From an archaeon (lineage in GTDB: Archaea; Thermoproteota; Nitrososphaeria; Nitrososphaerales; Gagatemarchaeaceae), in the NCBI GenBank assembly GCA_021827865.1, contig JAKAUC010000009.1, positions 310,001 to 374,000 on the forward strand: a stretch of 64,000 nt of DNA, given 5' to 3'. The notes under the pieces were generated by a model. It made no database searches, had not been told where the DNA came from, and was given only the letters and a program-made list of their open reading frames with translations. Each line of letters begins with the position of its first letter. The first letter of the stretch is position 1. Position numbers and translations under genes: made by a program. Of this stretch, positions 1-8,514 are shown one piece after another.

Positions 1-18
1 GGAACGGGAGATTGGAAT

Positions 19-168
19 CTACTTCAGCTTACCAATCCTGAAGATGGCCTTGCCGCACGAGGCGCAGATGCCCTTGATCGCGGGGCGGCCGTTCTTCAGT
101 TTGATTTGCTTGGGATTCTTGATCTCCCGATTTTTCTTCTTCTCGTACACGCAGTATCCGGTTACCAC
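19..168 (-). CDS. DUF5679-like small zinc-ribbon protein
   Basis: A 49-residue protein if read from the GTG at 168. It has a YCVYEKKK opening, a conserved KNGRPAIKG centre and a C-x-x-C pair (CASC) before a FRIG ending. This matches my memory of the small archaeal DUF5679 family, whose function is unknown and which probably binds a metal. A longer reading from an ATG at 222 exists. However, a strong TATA box lies at 203-213, between that ATG and the gene, and predicts a transcript start near 180. The short form is therefore preferred. Here the first pair is C-x-x-E rather than C-x-x-C, so at most three cysteines are available. A paralogue is present at 44263-44403. Confidence 0.7.
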   Translation of the reverse strand: MVTGYCVYEKKKNREIKNPKQIKLKNGRPAIKGICASCGKAIFRIGKLK

Positions 169-202
169 TGCGATTTGCCTCGGCAGCCAATCCGAGCAGT
201 TT

Positions 203-213
203 GCTATATAAAC
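203..213 (-). promoter_or_regulatory. TATA box of the DUF5679-like gene
   Basis: The leftward strand reads GTTTATATAGC, a near-consensus archaeal TATA box. It sits about 40 nt before the GTG at 168 and downstream of the alternative ATG at 222, so it decides the start choice. Confidence 0.6.
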
Positions 214-222
214 CTGAGCCAA

Positions 223-546
223 CGGGGCTCAAATTGAGGTTTTTTCGGTTCTGGGGCGGTTTTGGGGGCGAATTGGGATTCTAACGCCTAGGTACCGAAG
301 CAGAAGAGTTCCAGAATCTTCGAGATTCGGCGGCTTCGGGCATCTCCTACCGTCTCGCATTTCTGATTTCGACAATCGCGGCGCGGCCCGTGGGAGCGAG
401 TCGCCTGGCGCAGCCTTGGCCGCGGGCCGATTTACAACCAAGGAACCATATTCTTGGCTCGCAGCTCTGGAGGAGCAAGATTCCACACCCTACGATTCGA
501 TTATAGGGCGACGGGGGCCGGGGGCGTCCCGCGATTGATCCGCTCC
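223..546. other. Intergenic region, no gene recognised
   Basis: About 324 bases between the DUF5679-like gene and the MFS transporter. I see no convincing coding frame or RNA. A short perfect hairpin (GAATCT, TCG, AGATTC) lies near 312-326. A weak TATA-like ATTATAG near 500 could drive the transporter. Confidence 0.4.
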
Positions 547-1716
547 ATGCAGAGCCGGCGTGCCCTCGGGTCGCTGGTCGTCGCCCGGGCCATCTACGCG
601 ATCAACTGGGTCAACGTCGGCGCGATCTTCTACCTGATGGGGCCGGACCTCAGGGCGGGGGTGACGGGGCTCGGGCTCGTCACCGCGACGTTCTACCTTG
701 GCCTCGGGCTGCTGCAGGTCCCGGGCGGGTTGCTCGCAGCCAGGTGGGGACCAAAGAGGGTCGTGGTGGTCGGGATATTCCTCTCCTCGTCCGCGGTCCT
801 CGCCACGTCCGTCGCCGCGGGCGTCGTCGAAGTCGCTGTCCTCAGGTTCGTCGTCGGGTCGGGGATGGCCTTCGTGTTCGCACCTTCTGTCATCATAATC
901 GCGGGGCTGCTCCGCGGAGGCAAGTCCGGGATGGGGGTCGGGGTGATGAACTCCGCCTTCGATATCGGGGGAATCGCAGGCATATTCGGCTGGGTGGTCC
1001 TCGCGACGGTGACCGGCTGGAGGCCGAGCCTGCTGCTGGCTGGGGTCATGGGGTTGGCGACCGGGGTCCTCGTGGCTCTCTTCGTCCCCGGGGCGGCCGT
1101 GGGGAAGGTCCCCAGGGTGGACAGGAAGGCGCTCCGAGCTGTGATCCGCGACAGGCAGCTGATCCTCCTTGGGCTGGGGACGGTGGGGTTCGGGGTGGCG
1201 GCCACGGACATCGCCGGGTTCATGACCCTCTACGGTGTGAAGTCGCTCTCCGCTTCAGGGGCCCTCGCCAGCGGGGTGACGTCCCTGGTCTACGTCGTCC
1301 CCATCTTCACTTCGCTCTGGGGAGGGCGCGCCTTCGACGTCCTCTCGAAGCACAGGATGGTGATGGTCGCGTCCCTGGCGGGGAGCGCCGCCGCCCTCGC
1401 CCTGGCCGCCTACCCGTCGGTGCCGGCCGCAGCCGTCTGCTCGGGGCTGGGGGGCCTGGTGTCCGGGATCGGCTACACCTTCGCCTTCGCGGGGGCGAGG
1501 GAGCTCAACAGGGCGGGGAAGGAGTACGAGAGCCTGGCGGTGGCCTGGGTCAACAGCCTGTCCCTGACCGGGTCGTTCTTCCCCCCGATATTCTTCTCCT
1601 ACCTGGTCGACGGGTACGGCTACCAGGCGGGATGGCTCTGGAGCGGGGCGCTCACCCTGGTGTTCGTGGTGCCTGTCCTGCTCATGGTGGAGAGCTGGCG
1701 GCCTAGAGCGGCGTAG
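547..1716 (+). CDS. Major facilitator superfamily transporter
   Basis: A 389-residue polytopic membrane protein with about twelve hydrophobic spans. It has the loop pattern of MFS carriers, including a positively charged inter-span segment AARWGPKR in the first half (the MFS loop 2-3 position). The substrate cannot be read from the sequence. The start at ATG 547 is chosen because the 31 residues that an upstream GTG would add are not MFS-like. The last 14 bases overlap the end of the convergent diiron gene. It has no operon partner. Confidence 0.85.
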   Translation: MQSRRALGSLVVARAIYAINWVNVGAIFYLMGPDLRAGVTGLGLVTATFYLGLGLLQVPGGLLAARWGPKRVVVVGIFLSSSAVLATSVAAGVVEVAVLRFVVGSGMAFVFAPSVIIIAGLLRGGKSGMGVGVMNSAFDIGGIAGIFGWVVLATVTGWRPSLLLAGVMGLATGVLVALFVPGAAVGKVPRVDRKALRAVIRDRQLILLGLGTVGFGVAATDIAGFMTLYGVKSLSASGALASGVTSLVYVVPIFTSLWGGRAFDVLSKHRMVMVASLAGSAAALALAAYPSVPAAAVCSGLGGLVSGIGYTFAFAGARELNRAGKEYESLAVAWVNSLSLTGSFFPPIFFSYLVDGYGYQAGWLWSGALTLVFVVPVLLMVESWRPRAA

Positions 1717-2686
1717 CGATTATCTCGTCGCCCTTGTTCACGCTCACTTCGAGCCCCGCCAGGCCTATCTCCTTGATCTCCGGGACGGGTATCCCCAGCT
1801 CCTCTATCTTCGACCTGTGGCGTGATATGGCCTTCAGCCAGGCGTCGGACCTGTCCTCCACTTTGGGGACGCCCAGCCCGGACCTGGCGGCCAGCTCCTC
1901 GAGCTTCTGGTCGTACTCGAAGAAGTCCTCGGGGAGCTTCCAGAAGTCGCTCATCGGCTTGAAGAGCAGCGGGGAGAGGTAGATGAAGCCGTGCTTGAGC
2001 TGCCTGGAGATCTTCGACTTGTCGTCCTTGCTCATCCTCTCCGCGAGCCGCTCGAGCATGGCCAGGGTGCCCGTGAGGTGGCGGGACTCGTCCCTGGTGA
2101 TGCTCTTGAACGCGGTCGCGTAGACCTTGTTGGTGGACCTCTCCCCCACCTCCTTGAAGATGAGCTGGGCGCCGATCTCGGCGAAGAAGAAGCTCGAGAA
2201 TATCAGCTCCAGCGGGTACTTCCCCCAGGCCTGGTTGAAGGCGCTCCAGTAGCGGGCGCCGTTCTCGTAGAGGGCCATGATGTTCCGGTGTGCCTTTTCC
2301 TCGAGCTGGGACTTGGGCTTGAACCTGTAGGGGAAGTTGGGGCAGACCCGGGCGCAGGCCCTGCGGCACACCTCGTCGTGCCTGCATTCGTCGAAGGCCA
2401 CGGCGGACAGGAACTTCTTGGTCGGGTCCTCGAACTGGTGCGTGGCGGCCTGGACGGCCGCGGCCCCGAAGGCTCCTATCCCCGACTTCTCGAAGAGCGC
2501 GAGCTTGGAGAGCCAGTATGCCTGGGCCACCCCCTCGTCCGAGGAGAAGTTCTTGGCGTCGCACTCGTCCCAGGGGAGGTCGGCCGGGGCCCAGTTCTGG
2601 GGGAACCAGAGGTCGTAGGTCCTCAGGAGTGTCTCGGAGACGACGTCCCAGTTCCCCGGGAAGACGTTCCCTTCGTCGGTGCTCAT
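1703..2686 (-). CDS. Ferritin-like diiron-carboxylate protein (R2-like)
   Basis: A 327-residue all-helical protein with two E-x-x-H pairs (E100/H103 in DECRH and E200/H203 in DESRH) plus single glutamates at about E66 and E170. This is the full ligand set of a ribonucleotide-reductase-R2 or R2lox-type diiron centre. No large reductase subunit is nearby and I see no clear tyrosyl-radical position. It could equally be an R2-like oxidase, an AurF-like N-oxygenase or a true R2. A TATA-like AGTAATAG near 2711-2719 fits a short or absent leader. It converges on the MFS gene. Confidence 0.75.
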   Translation of the reverse strand: MSTDEGNVFPGNWDVVSETLLRTYDLWFPQNWAPADLPWDECDAKNFSSDEGVAQAYWLSKLALFEKSGIGAFGAAAVQAATHQFEDPTKKFLSAVAFDECRHDEVCRRACARVCPNFPYRFKPKSQLEEKAHRNIMALYENGARYWSAFNQAWGKYPLELIFSSFFFAEIGAQLIFKEVGERSTNKVYATAFKSITRDESRHLTGTLAMLERLAERMSKDDKSKISRQLKHGFIYLSPLLFKPMSDFWKLPEDFFEYDQKLEELAARSGLGVPKVEDRSDAWLKAISRHRSKIEELGIPVPEIKEIGLAGLEVSVNKGDEIIATPL

Positions 2687-2786
2687 GGCCCTACGGGGGG
2701 CCGGGCCGCGCTATTACTCTTGCCTTGGGGGGTCCCCGGGCGCCCCGTGCAACGCATAATTATCGTCAACGGCGAGGCGCCCTCGC

Positions 2787-2893
2787 GGTGGGGTGGCGGA
2801 GCGGTTACGCGTGCGCCTGCAGTGACGGCCGTCAGTGAGCGCATTCACATGGGTCCGAAAGCGGCGGTGCCGCCGTGAGTCCCATCCCCACCT
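2787..2893 (+). tRNA. tRNA-Cys(GCA) with two predicted introns
   Basis: The acceptor stem is a perfect 7 bp: 2787-2793 (GGTGGGG) pairs with 2886-2892 (CCCCACC). The discriminator is T at 2893, and U73 is the classical identity base of tRNA-Cys. The D-arm is 2796-2810. The anticodon stem TGCGC (2812-2816) pairs with GCGCA (2839-2843), and the anticodon GCA is at 2819-2821. A 15-nt insert at 2823-2837, canonical position 37/38, must be removed. The T stem ATGGG (2849-2853) pairs with CCCAT (2881-2885), but 27 nt separate them, so about 20 nt (roughly 2860-2879, near position 59/60) is a second intron that folds as a 5-bp GC hairpin. T-loop position 55 would be C instead of U. CCA is not encoded. 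A TATA-like ATAATTAT at 2756-2763 lies about 25 nt upstream. Confidence 0.88.
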
Positions 2894-3041
2894 TCTGATT
2901 TGGAATAGGAACCCTGGCCGAGGGGGTCGCTGGGAAGGAGTGACTCCCACCCTCCCTCGGACCCCGCCAGCATGTCCCCATCGAACCGACGGCTGACAGT
3001 GCGAGGCGGACGGCCGCGCCTTCGCCGCCGCCCACTCGTCC

Positions 3042-5210
3042 CTACACGAACAGGGCGAAGAGGACTATGGCGGAGATGAACACTATGGAGATGGTGTTCA
3101 GGACCTTGATCAGCGAGTTGATGGCCGGGCCGGCGGTGTCCTTGAACGGGTCGCCCACCGTGTCCCCCATCACGGCCGCGGCGTGGACCGGGGTCTTCTT
3201 CCCGCCGTAGTTCCCGAGCTCGATGTACTTCTTCGCGTTGTCCCAGGCAGCCCCGCCGTTGGTCATCATGAAGGCCAGGAAGACCCCGGACGCGACGCTG
3301 CCGATGAGGAGGCCGCCGAGGGCCAGCGGGCCGAGGATGAACCCTACCACCAGCGGCGTGGCCACTGCGAGGAGGGCGGGCTTTGCGAGCTCCCTCAGCG
3401 CGGCCGTGGTGCTGATGCCGACGCACCTGGCGTAGTCAGGCTTCGCCGTCCCCTCCATGATCCCGGGTATCTCCTTGAACTGGCGCCTTACCTCGTTCAC
3501 CATCTTGATGGCCGCCCGGCCGACGGCCTGGATCAGGAAGCTCGAGAAGTAGAACGGCAGCAGGGCTCCTATGAAGATGCCTATCACCACCCTCGGGTCG
3601 CTCAGGGCGAAGGTGAGGGTCGCCCCCTGGGCGAGGCCGTACTTCGCGAAGAGGTCGTGCTGCGCGATGAGCGTGTTAGCCTCGTCCTGGAAGGCGAAGA
3701 AGAGGGCCACCGCGGCCAGGGCCGCGGACATCACCGCGAAGGCCTTGGTGGTCGCCTTGGTGGTGTTCCCGACCGCGTCGAGCTCGTCGGTCACCTCCCT
3801 CACCCCCGCCTCCAGCCCCGCCATCTCGACGATGCCGTTGGCGTTGTCGGTGATCGGGCCGAAGGAGTCTATCGACATTATCACGCCGGTGAGCGAGAGC
3901 TCGGCCATGGCCGCCACCGCCGTGCTGTAGACCCCGACGAGTATCCTCGACGACTCGGCCACGGTCGAGGGGGTGGCGTAGTACCCTATGAAATAGGAAA
4001 TGAGTATCGCGAGCACAAGGACCACGGCAGAGGGCGCCGTGCTCTGGAGCCCCGTGGAGAAGCCCGCGAGGAAGTTGGTCGCGGCCCCGGTCTGGCTGGC
4101 CTCGGCCACGAACTTCACCGGCTTGTAGTTGTAGGACGTGAAGTAGTCGGCCACCCTCTCGATGGCCACCACGACGACGATGCCCACTATCGAGCTGGCC
4201 AGCAGGGACCACCCCAGCGAGCTCCCCTTGAAGACGTACTCGCTGGCCACGGCGTCTATGGCCACGGCGATCACGGCGGAGATCAGCAGGGACGTGTTGA
4301 GCGCGCCCATGGGGTTCTTCGAGATGCTCTTCCTGATGTAGAGCCCCCCGAGGATCGACCCGACGATCCCCGAAGCGCCGAGGAGGAGCGGGAAGACGAA
4401 GAGCTGGTCGGCCGTCATGAGCGAAGCGAGGGAGCCGAAGGCCGAGCTCCCAGATGTGATGAGGGCCGCGAGGATGAGGGCCGCGACGGAGATCACGACG
4501 AAGGACTCGTAGATGTCGGCCCCCATGCCGGCGCAGTCACCTACGTTGTCCCCCACGTTGTCAGCGATGACAGCCGGGTTGCGCGGGTCGTCCTCTGGGA
4601 TCCCCGCCTCGGTCTTCCCCACCAGGTCGGCCCCGACGTCGGCCGCCTTCGTGTAGATGCCTCCGGAGACCCTCATGAACATGGCGATCAGAGAAGCGCC
4701 GAACCCGAGCCCGGCCAGGATCGCCGGGGTGGTGACTATGACCCCCTGGAAGACTATGTAGAAGAGCGAGACCCCGAGCAGCCCGAACCCCACCACCGCC
4801 ATCCCCATGACCCCCCCTCCCCTGAAGGCGACGGTCAGCGCGCTCCCCAGCCCCTTCCGTGCGGCCTCGGCGGTCCTGGAGCTGGTGCGGACGGTCATCG
4901 CCATGCCCACGTACCCAGCCAGCGCCGAGAGGAACGCCCCGACCAGGAACCCCGCGGCCGTGGCCCCGTTGGTCTTCAGCGGGATGTCGATGAAGACGAA
5001 GATCAGAACGGCGATGACCGCGGCGATGGGGGTTATCACCCTGTACTCCCTCCTGAGGAACTCGTCGGCCCCCTGCCTCACGGCGGTGGATATCTCGACC
5101 ATCTTGGCGTTCCCCTGGTCCTGCTTCCTGACCGAGTACACCAGGTAGAGGGCGTAGAGGAGCGCGACCCCGGAGCCGCCGACCGCGAGGTAGCCGTAGT
5201 CGAAAGCCAA
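3042..5210 (-). CDS. hppA: Membrane-bound proton-pumping pyrophosphatase
   Basis: A 722-residue integral membrane protein of the usual family length, with about 16 spans. It couples pyrophosphate hydrolysis to ion pumping. The catalytic segment lies at about residues 191-236 with the DNVGDNVGDCAG hallmark. The determinant of potassium dependence, GNTTKATTK at about 481-489, has lysine at 485. In this family that lysine goes with potassium-independent, proton-pumping enzymes. The gene is monocistronic and precedes, with its own short gap, the deoxyhypusine synthase gene on the same strand. Confidence 0.97.
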   Translation of the reverse strand: MAFDYGYLAVGGSGVALLYALYLVYSVRKQDQGNAKMVEISTAVRQGADEFLRREYRVITPIAAVIAVLIFVFIDIPLKTNGATAAGFLVGAFLSALAGYVGMAMTVRTSSRTAEAARKGLGSALTVAFRGGGVMGMAVVGFGLLGVSLFYIVFQGVIVTTPAILAGLGFGASLIAMFMRVSGGIYTKAADVGADLVGKTEAGIPEDDPRNPAVIADNVGDNVGDCAGMGADIYESFVVISVAALILAALITSGSSAFGSLASLMTADQLFVFPLLLGASGIVGSILGGLYIRKSISKNPMGALNTSLLISAVIAVAIDAVASEYVFKGSSLGWSLLASSIVGIVVVVAIERVADYFTSYNYKPVKFVAEASQTGAATNFLAGFSTGLQSTAPSAVVLVLAILISYFIGYYATPSTVAESSRILVGVYSTAVAAMAELSLTGVIMSIDSFGPITDNANGIVEMAGLEAGVREVTDELDAVGNTTKATTKAFAVMSAALAAVALFFAFQDEANTLIAQHDLFAKYGLAQGATLTFALSDPRVVIGIFIGALLPFYFSSFLIQAVGRAAIKMVNEVRRQFKEIPGIMEGTAKPDYARCVGISTTAALRELAKPALLAVATPLVVGFILGPLALGGLLIGSVASGVFLAFMMTNGGAAWDNAKKYIELGNYGGKKTPVHAAAVMGDTVGDPFKDTAGPAINSLIKVLNTISIVFISAIVLFALFV

Positions 5211-5246
5211 TCGAACGGTGCGCCTTTGAAGTTCCCCTTAAAAGAA

Positions 5247-6206
5247 TTAAGGAGTCTGCGGCTTCTTGCGCCTGGTCAGCCCGTAGGACACGATGAAAGG
5301 GAGGACGGTGGTCACCTCGGCGTCTATGCTCGCCTGCCTGGCCTTGACCTTCACCTTCCCCCAGGACACGGCCTCCCTGATGCGTGCGCCGCTGAGGGAG
5401 CCGTCGGTCTCCTGGGCGGTCGAGACGTAGCAGGCCCAGTCCAGGCCCCCCCTGAATTGGGCCCACCAGATCGTGTGGTGCTTGGAGATCCCTCCCCCCA
5501 GGACCAGGGCGCCTGTCTCCTTCGCGTCAGAGAATATGTCAGAGAGGCGCCTCTCGTCCCCGATCAGGTCCATCTGGAAGTCCCTGTGGCTCTCGGCGAA
5601 GAGCCAGGCCTGGCTCCCCACGGCCCCGTCGGTGATCCCGGGGACGAAGACGGGCACCCCCTTCTTCTGCGCCCAGTAGAGAAGCGACCGCTCCGACGCG
5701 AGGTCCCTGCCTATCTCGGCGGCGAGCTCTTCCGTGGTGACCGACCTCCGCTCGCGGTAGATCCGGCCGAAGAGTGGCTGCATCCTCTTCTCGATCAGCG
5801 GGCCGTAGTCCTCGAGGGGGACGAGGACGTTCCCCAGCCGGTGGTACCCCGCCTTCTTCAGCCGGGCGTCGTCCATTTCGAAGCTCCCAACGTAGTAGTC
5901 CCCGAGGGTCCTGGCGATGTCGTGGTCCAGGGTGCCGCAGGTCGTGATTATCGCGTCCACCATCCCCTCCTTCACCATGTCGATCAGGACGCCCCTCAGG
6001 CCGGTGGCGACAACGGCCGCAGGGAACGAAAGGAACTTCACGCACCCCTCCCTGGAGCACATGGCTCCGTAGGTGGAGGCGACCTCGAAGAGGTTCCGCC
6101 CCATGAAGCCGCCCCCCCGGCCCATCCCCTCCAGGAGGGTCGCAAGGTCGGCGGAAGGGGAGACGTGGTAGTCCCGGACCTTCTCCAGCCCTGGGATTCC
6201 TGCCAT
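5247..6206 (-). CDS. dys: Deoxyhypusine synthase
   Basis: A 319-residue enzyme that transfers the aminobutyl group of spermidine to a lysine of aIF5A, the first step in making hypusine. The active-site lysine is K242 in GGGISKHH, matching the invariant KHH segment of eukaryotic and archaeal enzymes. The start is the ATG at 6206, giving MAGIPGLEKV. Longer upstream readings are GC-rich noise. An AT-rich GGTTAAAATC segment around 6228-6237 lies about 25 nt upstream and could be its TATA box, and possibly also that of the divergent tfb. Confidence 0.95.
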   Translation of the reverse strand: MAGIPGLEKVRDYHVSPSADLATLLEGMGRGGGFMGRNLFEVASTYGAMCSREGCVKFLSFPAAVVATGLRGVLIDMVKEGMVDAIITTCGTLDHDIARTLGDYYVGSFEMDDARLKKAGYHRLGNVLVPLEDYGPLIEKRMQPLFGRIYRERRSVTTEELAAEIGRDLASERSLLYWAQKKGVPVFVPGITDGAVGSQAWLFAESHRDFQMDLIGDERRLSDIFSDAKETGALVLGGGISKHHTIWWAQFRGGLDWACYVSTAQETDGSLSGARIREAVSWGKVKVKARQASIDAEVTTVLPFIVSYGLTRRKKPQTP

Positions 6207-6369
6207 GGGTCGTTCCGCCAGGGCTTGCGATTTTAACCGTTCTGGGGCCAGTTTCGGGGCGCGTGTCCCTCCCCGCCCGCAGGGGCTCCGCCCGAGCGAC
6301 GGCCGCGACCCTCCCCCGGGACCCCGACGCCCCGGCGGACCCAAGGCCCCGCCCCGCCAGGGGACGGGC

Positions 6370-7311
6370 ATGCAGTCCCTGGAAACTGAGTCTTGCCCCG
6401 ACTGCTCTGTCCCCCTCCTCGACGCCGGGGACGAGCTCGCCTGCCCGAGCTGCGGGTTGGTGAAGGAGAAGGCGGTTTTGTACGCCGGACCTGGGTCGAA
6501 CCCCGGCCCCCGCCTCGGCCCCCAGCCCCTGGGGAGCTTCATGGGGACCATGTGGGGGACCAGGGCGGAGCGGTCCACCAGCGGGATCGCCGGCTCGAAG
6601 CGGAGCTACGGCTACCTCAAGACCGTGTCTGACTTCACGGGGAGGGAGAAGGGGTCCGAAGTGGAGTGCGCGAAGCTGATCGAGAGGGTGTCCGAGAAGC
6701 TCGCCCTCCCGAGGTTCGTCGGGATCCAGGCAGCGACCATAGCCAGGAAGGTGCTGGGCTCCGCGCGGACCAAGCGGAGGATGACAGTAGCCGAGGTCTC
6801 GGCCTACTCCCTCGTGGCCGCCTGCAGGATAGAAGGGGTGACTTCGTCGAACGTGAGGGAGATACTCTCCGCCCACGCTGCCCTCGGCCGGAAGGTGACC
6901 ACGTCATCCATCATACAGCTCAGCCTGGCCTCCCCCGTGAAGACATTCGCCAAGGGGCCCGAGGACTATGTGACCAGAGTCCTGGCGAGGCTGTCGCTGA
7001 ACCCGGGCCTGGACGCGAGGCTGGAGAAGGCCGGGGTCCCCAAGGCCGCATACTTCAACGCGGTCCGCTCCCTCGCCCTCGAACTGCTGTCCTGCTGCGA
7101 CAGGGTCTCCCTGGCCGGGAGGAGGCCGTGCGCCCTGGCCGCCTCCGCGGTGTATTCTGCAGAGGCCGCCCTGTCTGTGGCCGAGGCCAGGAGGCGGAGG
7201 GTGACCCAGAGGGAGATGGCCGAGTGCGGGGGGACGTCTGAGTATACCATCAGGGAGCAGTGCGCCATGTTCTTCACCCCTTCCCTGGCGAAGCTGGCTC
7301 GGCGACGCTGA
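6370..7311 (+). CDS. tfb: Transcription initiation factor B (TFB)
   Basis: A 313-residue TFIIB homologue that bridges TBP-bound promoters and RNA polymerase. The N-terminal zinc ribbon has C9, C12, C25 and C28, followed by a B-linker (around GTMWGTRAERST) and two cyclin-like repeats. The second repeat is about 205-310, with a helix-turn-helix-like end. The ATG at 6370 gives the expected short N-terminus. The two cyclin folds look divergent, so this may be one of several TFBs. The 3' end overlaps the convergent pilin-like gene by 38 bases. Confidence 0.93.
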   Translation: MQSLETESCPDCSVPLLDAGDELACPSCGLVKEKAVLYAGPGSNPGPRLGPQPLGSFMGTMWGTRAERSTSGIAGSKRSYGYLKTVSDFTGREKGSEVECAKLIERVSEKLALPRFVGIQAATIARKVLGSARTKRRMTVAEVSAYSLVAACRIEGVTSSNVREILSAHAALGRKVTTSSIIQLSLASPVKTFAKGPEDYVTRVLARLSLNPGLDARLEKAGVPKAAYFNAVRSLALELLSCCDRVSLAGRRPCALAASAVYSAEAALSVAEARRRRVTQREMAECGGTSEYTIREQCAMFFTPSLAKLARRR

Positions 7312-8083
7312 CCCGCCACCCGTAGGAGAATCTCACGGCGAACTTCGAGGAGAGCCCCTGGATCCCCGCCTGGGAGAGGTGGACCTCGAAGCTCACAGAG
7401 CAGGCCGGGGCCGCGGAGACGGAGTACGAAAGGGAGAGGGCGAACCCCTCGTCCAAGGCGGAGCGGGCCTGGCTGCGGAGGGCGGCGGCCGCCTCCTCTC
7501 CGAGCGCCCCCGAGGAGCAGTTGGCAGCTGGGAGGGACAGCGCCCCGGCGACCGCCGCGGCGGCCGCTTCGCAGCTGGAGACGGCCGCCCGGAGCCGGAG
7601 GCCCAGGTGGACGTAGTGCGCCTCGGCCTTGGCGAAGGACACCCCGGGCCCCTCTGAGCCGGTGGAGTCGAAGCGCAGGAGGATGTTGACGTCCCCGGGG
7701 ACAGACCCCTCCAGGGGGGAGAGAGCGGAGAGGTTGTCCGCCACGGAGGAGGGGCCGCCCACTTCGGCGTGGACTGAAAGGTAGACCCCGCCCGAGGCCT
7801 GGACGTCCGACAGGGCGGCGACCCCCCGGGCCACCACGGAGGAGGCTGTGGGACACCAGAGCGGGGCGGAGGCGAGCATGGCCTCCGCGCCTAGGAGGAC
7901 GTCGGCGCCTCCGGCCGATTCCAGGACCAGGAACTGCTGGTACATGGCGTCCGAGGCGTCCCCCTCCGAGTAGAGGACGGCCCTGTCCTGCGAGGCCACG
8001 TACACCGCGAGGTCGCAGACCAGCAGGGCCGAGAAGACGACCGCCGCGACCATGGTCGCGCCTACGGCTCGTCGCTTGACCAT
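7274..8083 (-). CDS. Pilin-operon protein with N-terminal membrane anchor
   Basis: A 269-residue protein with one N-terminal hydrophobic span (about residues 11-31, after the basic MVKRR) and a large Ala/Ser-rich extracytoplasmic part. No family is recognised. It is the last gene of a leftward, overlapping set of single-span small proteins opposite the secretion ATPase. This suggests a minor pilin, a pseudopilin or an assembly factor. It starts at ATG 8083, inside the upstream gene (22-base overlap), consistent with translational coupling. Confidence 0.7.
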   Translation of the reverse strand: MVKRRAVGATMVAAVVFSALLVCDLAVYVASQDRAVLYSEGDASDAMYQQFLVLESAGGADVLLGAEAMLASAPLWCPTASSVVARGVAALSDVQASGGVYLSVHAEVGGPSSVADNLSALSPLEGSVPGDVNILLRFDSTGSEGPGVSFAKAEAHYVHLGLRLRAAVSSCEAAAAAVAGALSLPAANCSSGALGEEAAAALRSQARSALDEGFALSLSYSVSAAPACSVSFEVHLSQAGIQGLSSKFAVRFSYGWRVSVAEPASPGKG

Positions 8084-8424
8084 GCTTCGACCGTCACCTG
8101 GAGCTGGGCCAGGCGGAAAGAGAGTGAAGCGCTGACCGCGCCGGCAGGGGGACCGCTCCCGCACGTGGCCCCGCCCACGGCGGCGAGCAGGTGGACGGTG
8201 GAGTTGGAAAGGCCCGCGATGTAGGAGCAGACGGAGGAGGGCGGGGTGCCGAGGAACCAGCCCATCCCCTTCGCGTCGATGAGCCCCGCCACCCTGTCCC
8301 TGAGCTCGGCCTTCGCCGCCAGGGCGCTGGCCTGAAGGTCGCCTGCCCTCGGTGTCCAGAGGAGGACGCCGGTGATCGCCGAGACGCCCACCAGGGCCGC
8401 CACGGCTATGTCGATGTACCTCAA
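8062..8424 (-). CDS. Small single-span pilin-operon protein
   Basis: A 120-residue protein with an N-terminal hydrophobic helix (about residues 6-24, IAVAALVGVSAITGVLL) and a soluble domain containing a few cysteines. It starts at TTG 8424, which overlaps the stop of the preceding small ORF. It overlaps the next gene by 22 bases. There is no recognised family. The topology resembles pseudopilins or Tad-type minor pilins, but no class III cleavage motif is clear. Confidence 0.65.
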   Translation of the reverse strand: MRYIDIAVAALVGVSAITGVLLWTPRAGDLQASALAAKAELRDRVAGLIDAKGMGWFLGTPPSSVCSYIAGLSNSTVHLLAAVGGATCGSGPPAGAVSASLSFRLAQLQVTVEAWSSDEP

Positions 8425-8501
8425 CTGGGGAGCAGCTCCGGGAGGAGAACCGCCAGGGCGAGGAGCGCCAGGGTGATCAGGACGGCGTACATGATCGCCA
8501 C
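8421..8501 (-). CDS. Possible 26-residue membrane peptide
   Basis: A short ORF fills the gap between two pilin-operon genes. It starts at GTG 8501 (or ATG 8492) and its stop overlaps the TTG start of the next gene. The product is almost entirely hydrophobic (MYAVLITLALLALAVLLPEL). The exact overlap and membrane-helix composition favour a real small protein. GC-rich sequence also yields hydrophobic frames by chance. Confidence 0.4.
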   Translation of the reverse strand: MAIMYAVLITLALLALAVLLPELLPS

Positions 8502-8514
8502 GTCGACGTAGGTC

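Noticed and set aside
2905-2970. Second tRNA-like or hairpin element after tRNA-Cys
   Set aside because: There is partial self-complementarity, but no acceptor stem, anticodon arm or T-arm can be built.
3183-6236. Long open frame opposite hppA and dys (1,017 codons)
   Set aside because: It is the antisense of two well-supported genes. High GC removes stops on the other strand, and the product is low-complexity Arg/Gly/Pro/His.
6481-6520. T-arm-like GGGTCGAACCCC
   Set aside because: It lies inside the TFB coding sequence and no tRNA body surrounds it.
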